Positions 58,224-64,000 of a DNA stretch of 64,000 bases are shown here, in pieces. Under the pieces are notes generated by a model that made no database searches, was not told the origin of the DNA, and was given only the letters and a program-made list of their open reading frames with translations. The first letter of the stretch is position 1; each line of letters opens with the position of its first letter. Made by a program: the position numbers and the translations under genes. This DNA is from Siphonodentalium dalli (taxonomy: Eukaryota > Mollusca > Scaphopoda > Gadilida > Siphonodentaliidae), in assembly GCA_032622095.1 (NCBI GenBank), contig CP136066.1, positions 51,000,911-51,064,910 of the forward strand. The letters run 5' to 3'.

Positions 58224-59325
58224 AGTCGTAAGACTCAATAATAAGATCACCACAGCTCTCAAATGAATGAGTACATAGGTTCAATAATAAGATCACCACA
58301 GCTCTCAAATGAATGGGTACATAGGTTCAACAATAAGATCACCACAGCTCTCACATGAAAGGGTACATAGGTTCAATAATAAGATCACTACAGTTCTCAC
58401 ATGAATGGGTACATAGGTTCAATAATAAGATCACCACAGCTCTCACATGAATGGGCACATAGGTTCAATAATAAGATCACCACAGCTCTCAAATGAATGG
58501 GTACATATGTTCAATAATAAGATCACCACAGCTCTCAAATGAATGAGTACATAGGTTCAATAATAAGATCACCACAGCTCTCAAATGAATGAGTACATAG
58601 GTTCAATAATAAGATCACCACAGATCTCAAATGAATGAGTACATAGGTTCAATAATAAGATCACCACAGCTCTCAAATGAACGGGTACATAGGTTCAATA
58701 ATAAGATCACCACAGCTCTCACATGAATGGGTACATAGGTTCAATAATAAGATCACCACAGCTCTCACATGAATAGGTACATAGGTTCAATAATAAGATC
58801 ACCACAGCTCTCACATGAATAGGTACATAGGTTCAATAATAAGATCACCACAGCTCTCACATGAATGGGTACATAGGTTCAATAATAAGATCACAACAGA
58901 TCTCAAATGAATGGGTACATAGGTTCAATAATAAGATCACCACAGCTCTCACATGAATGGGTACATAGGTTCAATAATAAGATCACCACAGCTCTCACAT
59001 GAATGGGTACATAGGTTCAATAATAAGATCACCACAGCTCTCAAATGAATGGGTACATAGGTTCAATAATAAGATCACCACAGCTCTCACATGAATGGGT
59101 ACATAGGTTCAATAATAAGATCACCACAGCTCTCAAATGAATGGGTACATAGGTTCAATAATAAGATCACCACAGCTCTCACATGAATGGGTACATAGGT
59201 TCAATAATAAGATCACCACAGCTCTCACATGAATAGGTACATAGGTTCAATAATAAGATCACCACAGCTCTCAAATGAATGGGTACATAGGCTCAATAAT
59301 AAGATCACCACAGCTCTCATATGAT
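58224..59325. repeat. 46-bp satellite, block 1 (about 24 copies)
   Basis: Unit of 46 bp: 'ggttcaataataagatcacc'+'acagctctcacatgaatggg'+'tacata'. Units differ at few positions (aaatgaat for catgaat, aatgag for aatggg). Lies in the intron between the cyclase exons 61323 and 57828. Confidence 0.95.
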
Positions 59326-59904
59326 GTAAAATATAGAGATCCGGGGGGGGGGGGGGGCTGGGAACACCACAGAATACAAGGGTAAACCTGTCTTCGGTAA
59401 CATGGACAAAGGTGATCATTATCTAGGTACACATTCCGAAGCGCCACTTGGACAATTCCATAGTCAGTAAAATTAAAAACAGGAGCATAATAGAGGTATG
59501 CCTGGTGTTTTGAAATTTGGAAAATATAGGTATACCTATGACAGAGTATGCGTACCAGTATCGTAGAATCACGCACTATCATAAATGAACTAGTTATACG
59601 TAGAGTATTAAAATATTCTTTAGTTTCATGATTGTCCCATACCGGTAGTTTCAGTAAAAGATGGGAGCGTGGTACATAGTTAGGTGTTACAAATTTAGAA
59701 ATTAGGAACGTAAGCATAGGCCGCGAGTTTTCGAAAGGGTTAATTTTGAAATTTATAGTTATGTACATGAGTAAGCAGTTGTCGAATGTAAGTGTAGGTG
59801 TAAGTCTGAAGTAAAATGCTAAATTTCACTGGAATCGTCGTCAGTTATGTACCTGGTGATGGAGTGTTTAAACAACAGACCATCGCTTTTCGACACTTTT
59901 TTAG
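59326..59904. other. Non-satellite block splitting the 46-bp array
   Basis: Starts with a G run (59343-59357) and has no similarity to the satellite. On the minus strand it is open for about 150 codons (from 59768 down), with a protein-like stretch containing NFTDYGIVQVALRN and YRRQVYPCILW. I recognise no family. It could be unique intron sequence from before array expansion, or an insertion. Confidence 0.5.
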
Positions 59905-61265
59905 CTCTCACATGAATGGGTACGTAGGTTCAATAATAAGATCACCACAGCTCTCACATGAATGGGTACATATGTTCAATAATAAGATCACCACAGCTCT
60001 CACATGAATGGGTACATAGGTTCAATAATAAGATCACCACAGCTCTCATATGAATGGGTACATAGGTTCAATAATAAGATCACAACAGATCTCAAATGAA
60101 TGGGTACATAGGTTCAATAATAAGATCACAACATATCTCACATGAATGGGTACATAGGTTCAATAGTAAGATCACCACAGCTCTCATATGAATGGGTACA
60201 TATGTTCAATAATAAGATCACCACAGCTCTCATATGAATGGGTACATAGGTTCAATAATACGATCACCACAGCTCTCATATGAATGGGTACATATGTTCA
60301 ATAATAAGATCACCACAGCTCTCATATGAATGGGTACATAGGCTCAATAATAAGATCACCACAGCTCTCATATGAATGGCTACATAGGTTCAATAATAAG
60401 ATCACTACAGCTCTCATATGAATGGGTACATAGGCTCAATAATAAGATCACCACATCTCTCATATGAATGGGTACATAGGTTCAATAATAAGATCACCAC
60501 AGCTCTCACATGAATGGGTACATAGGTTCAATAATAAGATCACCACAGCTCTCACATGAATGGGTACATATGTTCAATAATAAGATCACCACAGCTCTCA
60601 CATGAATGGGTACATAGGTTCAATAATAAGATCACCACAGCTCTCATATGAATGGGTACATAGGTTCAATAATAAGATCACAACAGATCTCAAATGAATG
60701 GGTACATAGGTTCAATAATAAGATCACAACATATCTCACATGAATGGGTACATAGGTTCAATAGTAAGATCACCACAGCTCTCATATGAATGGGTACATA
60801 TGTTCAATAATAAGATCACCACAGCTCTCATATGAATGGGTACATAGGTTCAATAATACGATCACCACAGCTCTCATATGAATGGGTACATATGTTCAAT
60901 AATAAGATCACCACAGCTCTCATATGAATGGGTACATAGGCTCAATAATAAGATCACCACAGCTCTCATATGAATGGCTACATAGGTTCAATAATAAGAT
61001 CACTACAGCTCTCATATGAATGGGTACATAGGCTCAATAATAAGATCACCACAGCTCTCATATGAATGGGTACATAGGTTCAATAATAAGATCACCACAG
61101 CTCTCATATGAATGGGTACATATGTTCAATAATAAGATCACCACAGCTCTCATATGAATGGGTACATAGGTTCAATAATAAGATCACCACAGCACTCACA
61201 CGAATGGGTACATAGGTTCAATAATAATATCACCACAGCACTCACATGAATGGGTACATAGGTTC
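59905..61265. repeat. 46-bp satellite, block 2 (about 29 copies)
   Basis: Same 46-bp unit as block 1 but with more 'ctctcatatgaat' variants. A series of diagnostic variants (cacaacagatctc, cacaacatatctc, aatagtaag, aatacgatc, atggctacat) recurs exactly 598 bp later, that is 13 units. Confidence 0.95.
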
Positions 61266-61322
61266 CATCTAATTACTGCCTCTAGTTATAGAAAACTAGC
61301 ATCTTCTACTCTACTGACTCAC

Positions 61323-61537
61323 CTGAATGAATCCCAATCCTGATTTTCATATGTTCGATCTTATTTGAGAAGTCCTTATAAAATTCCACACCCCTGCGTA
61401 TGTCCAATGCCATCAGGGCGATCACTTCAGTGCATCTGTGCCCAATCCTGTCTGGTACCCCACTGGCTACAACATAAGCGTCCCCAATAGTCTCAACTTT
61501 GTACGCACCGTGGCGCTCTATGATTTCGTCGAATAAG
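61323..61537 (-). CDS. Receptor-type guanylate cyclase, catalytic-core exon
   Basis: 215-bp exon after TTTCTTTCAG and before a GTGAGT donor. It encodes LFDEIIERHGAYKVETIGDAY, then VVASGVPDRIGHRCTEV, a helix, and ends IRIGIHSG. The family pattern is FDxIIxxxxVYKVETIGDAYMVxSGLPxRNGxxHAxEIAxMALDL...LRIGIHTG. The Glu of KVETIGDAY (guanine recognition) and its Asp (metal binding) are kept, which supports guanylyl rather than adenylyl specificity. FDxII and SGxPxR favour membrane-receptor cyclases over soluble ones. The preceding exon with the first metal-binding Asp is not in the window. Confidence 0.93.
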
Positions 61538-61654
61538 CTGAAAGAAACATATCCTTGTCAACATGATTTCAGATGGTATAGACCAATTATACAATAGAAA
61601 TTGTTTGGTTATTTAGATTTGCTAAGTGTTTGAATTGTTCACTTATTTCACAAA

Positions 61655-62010
61655 AAAAAAAGAGAGAAATAATGTAATTCTAAAACTGCTAAACTGACTG
61701 CAGGTAGTTATCGTGTTGTATTTTGTTGCAAATTTTGAAATCCAAGATGGCCGCTGGCAGCCATGTTTTTTTGGCCGAATGACCCAAAAATGACTCGTTC
61801 CTATTTACATGTGAATGTTAACATCCGTGACAAATAGTATGCACAGAAATTCAAATACAGCTGTTTACAGTGAATTCCCCCCGCCAATCTCTGTTTTAGT
61901 GTTAAAATGGGGTGGGTGTCCAAAAATGGTTGGAAAAAACTGCCGAAAACGGAAAAAAATTTGGACGCGTGGTTGGGTGGGTCCCAACAAGGGTCGAAAG
62001 TAAAAAATCA
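61655..62010. mobile_element. Copy of the interior of the poly-G hAT-like element
   Basis: Collinear with 2940-3290: 'gcaaattttgaaatccaaga', 'tggccgctggcagccatgtt', 'cagctgtttacagtgaattc', 'aaactgccgaaaacggaaaa'. The G run is reduced to 'ggggtgggtgtcc' and the terminal parts are missing. Confidence 0.65.
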
Positions 62011-62162
62011 GCATACGAACCCCACCCGCATTACATCGATCTGGTTTTCTGTTTTCGGGTACGTGCCTCTCAGTCTCAATTCTTAGATTATGGGCACTAA
62101 CTCTAATTTGACAAATGGCTTTTCTAGAATCATAATAATCCAGAGATGGTCTATCTCTTGCC

Positions 62163-62606
62163 AGCAAGTTGTATATAGATTCCATGGTATACAATAATAG
62201 ATATGAATCGAGGACACCCAGCAAGTTGTATATAGATTTCATGTTATACAATAATAGATATGAAACGAGGACACCCAGTAAGTTGTATATAGATTCCATG
62301 GTATACAATAATATATATGAATCGAGGACACCCAGTAAGTTGTATATAGATTCCATGGTATACAATAATATATATGAATCGAGGACACCCAGTAAGTTGT
62401 ATATAGATTGCATGGTATACAATAATAGATATGAATCGAGGACACTCAGTAAGTTGTATATAGATTGCATGGTATACAATAATAGATATGAATCGAGGAC
62501 ACCCAGTAAATTGTATATAGATTGCATGGTATACAATAATATGTATGAATCGAGGACACCCAGCAAGTTGTATATAGATTCCATGGTATACAATAATAGA
62601 GGACAC
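62163..62606. repeat. 57-bp minisatellite, about 8 copies
   Basis: Unit 'agcaagttgtatatagattc'+37 bp. Being 19 codons long and stop-free, it yields periodic open frames of up to 254 codons on both strands, which I do not consider genes. Confidence 0.9.
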
Positions 62607-63044
62607 TTGTCCGGAAAAGCTTCTATCAATTAATATCAATTTTATTTCAAATTCTTACGACATTCATAGGACTGATTTATGTGCTATCTTTAGAATTGAA
62701 ATCCACGAGAAGGGTACGTTCGGAGCATAACAAGAAGGAGAACTAGGTCTTGCCAGCAGACAATTTTCAGACCAGCTAAGATATTTACTCCGAATTACGA
62801 TAGAAATTTACCATGTTTATTATGGCTTTATCTGTATTTTATTCACACGCCTTGTTTTAGAATTAGTGTCCCTTTAGTGCAGTACATGTATTTACAAATC
62901 CGTGTGTTTCCCTTGTGCCATGTGTAACGCAATGACATCACACGACGTAAATGACATTCTCCTCAAACACGAAACCGGACATCTATATCTATATTTGCGA
63001 ATGTCTGTCTATCTGTCTGTCTGTCTGTGTTCTATATAAATTCA
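62607..63044. other. Spacer with a CTGT microsatellite
   Basis: 'tctatctgtctgtctgtctg' at about 63004-63026; otherwise unassigned intron or upstream sequence of the cyclase gene. I searched the minus strand here for the exon encoding the first metal-binding motif and did not find it. Confidence 0.4.
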
Positions 63045-64000
63045 CAGGGGACCATCTAGATGGCACCAACGGGGTCTACTAGGGGTAACCTTTCCGAGAA
63101 AGATAATGGTGAGGGTTATGATTTTCTAAAGTGACGCCGTTGTTGTCAAGGGCAGAAAAGGGAGGGGCTGAAACTTATATATAATCATCCCCATGATATA
63201 AGGAATCTGATGGTGTGGTTTATATAAGTCAAGAGTTGTGCCGTTCGAGTCAGGAATGCACGGAAGGGGAGACGGGCACAAAATTGATAAACTAAGTTGA
63301 GCACCGAGGGACCATCTAGATGGCACCAAACGGTCTACTAGTCGTAACTTTTTACGAGAAATATAATGGTGCGGGTTAGAATTTTCTAATGTGACGCCGT
63401 TGTCAGGGGCAGAAAAGGGGGAGGGTAGAAAAAATGTTTGCCGCCGATTGCCACGAAACTTTTATATAATCATGCACATGATATGAGGAATCTAATGGTG
63501 TTGTTTAAATATGTCAAGCGTGGTGCCATTCGCGTCAGGGATACACGGAAGGGGAGAGGGGCACCAAAATTGATAAAACTAATTTTAGCGCCGATTTCCA
63601 CAAAATTGATCTATGTTCTTCTCCATGATACAAGGAATCTAATTGTGCGATTTAAGGACTCCAAATTGCTGTCGTTTGGATGAAAGATTGAGGGAGGGGC
63701 ACTCAATTTGATAATGGGTTTAGTAGCTGATTGCCACCACACTTATACATTATCATCCCCATGGTATGAGGAGTCTAATGGTGTGGCTTAAATCTGTCAA
63801 AAGTGGCGTCAGTCGAGTCAGGGTTGAACTGAAAGGCAGAGGGGCACCAAAATTAATTTTAGCGCCAATTTCCACCAAAGTGATACGCATTCTTATCCAT
63901 AATACGAGGAGCCTGATCGTGTGATTTAAAGACGCCATGTTGGTGCTGTTTGGGTGAGAGATGTGGGTTAGTGGGCACTAAATTTGATCAAAATTGGTTT
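63045..64000. repeat. Degenerate tandem repeat, ~140-bp subunit in ~260-bp units
   Basis: 'gggaccatctagatggcacc' occurs at about 63049 and 63308. The subunit theme 'atgatatgaggaatctaatg', 'gtgccgttcgagtcaggaat', 'ggggagaggggcaccaaaat' and 'cgccgatttccac' repeats about every 140-150 bp to the right edge, with increasing divergence. Confidence 0.75.

Noticed and set aside
61865-62639. Long periodic open frames (254 and 154 codons) on opposite strands
   Set aside because: Both come from the 57-bp minisatellite; unit length divisible by three explains them.
63126-63938. Missing upstream cyclase exon in the right-hand region
   Set aside because: Minus-strand frames there follow the degenerate tandem repeat, and no frame shows the expected first metal-binding motif.

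Overview
The window looks like a stretch of an AT-rich, very repeat-dense animal nuclear genome. Phased coding exons with GT/AG splice sites sit in kilobase-scale introns, and non-LTR, PIF/Harbinger, hAT-like and TTAA-type elements are all present. There are many copies of a module built from GGAC tandems, a short stem of the form ATACCCCC...GGGGGTAT, and phrases like 'gagttatgcccctt'. I associate that module with mollusc and other lophotrochozoan genomes. This is inference from repeat style only; no species is claimed. No bacterial operon, rRNA, tRNA or CRISPR array was seen.

Two protein-coding loci are supported, both on the minus strand. (1) The 3' end of a receptor-type guanylate cyclase occupies four exons: 61323-61537, 57730-57828, 55359-55453 and 43700-43813 (with the stop codon). 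All three junctions are phase-consistent and together give 173 residues of the catalytic domain and C-terminal tail. The upstream exons lie beyond the right edge. (2) The 5' end of an unrecognised gene lies at 32408-31226: a 10-codon first exon, a 349-bp second exon ending in a strong GTAAGT donor, and a possible 78-bp cassette exon between them.

Layout. 1-5.6 kb: two foldback structures with minisatellite arms, one carrying a hAT-like insertion. 5.6-9.6 kb: mostly featureless. 9.6-17 kb: a 23-bp minisatellite, TIR elements, double-hairpin MITEs and a 187-bp satellite. 17-22 kb: palindromic elements and dispersed repeats. 22.3-24.5 kb: a 2.1-kb array of a 9-bp unit. 25-31 kb: further repeats, minisatellites and MITEs. 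31.2-32.4 kb: the unknown gene. 33-43 kb: poly-G-bounded elements, a 1.5-kb hAT-like insertion and palindromes. 43.7-61.5 kb: the cyclase locus; its 11.5-kb last intron holds a foldback element with a 16-bp array, a Harbinger transposase relic and a LINE relic broken by three later insertions, and its 3.5-kb upstream intron is mostly a 46-bp satellite. 61.6-64 kb: 57-bp and roughly 140-260-bp tandem repeats.

The most interesting signals are: the cyclase exon in which the conserved transition-state Asn is Leu; a TTAA-flanked MITE family with two long perfect hairpins per copy; the datable nest of insertions in the LINE; the hAT-like family with homopolymer-G termini and clear target duplications; and higher-order structure in two satellites.
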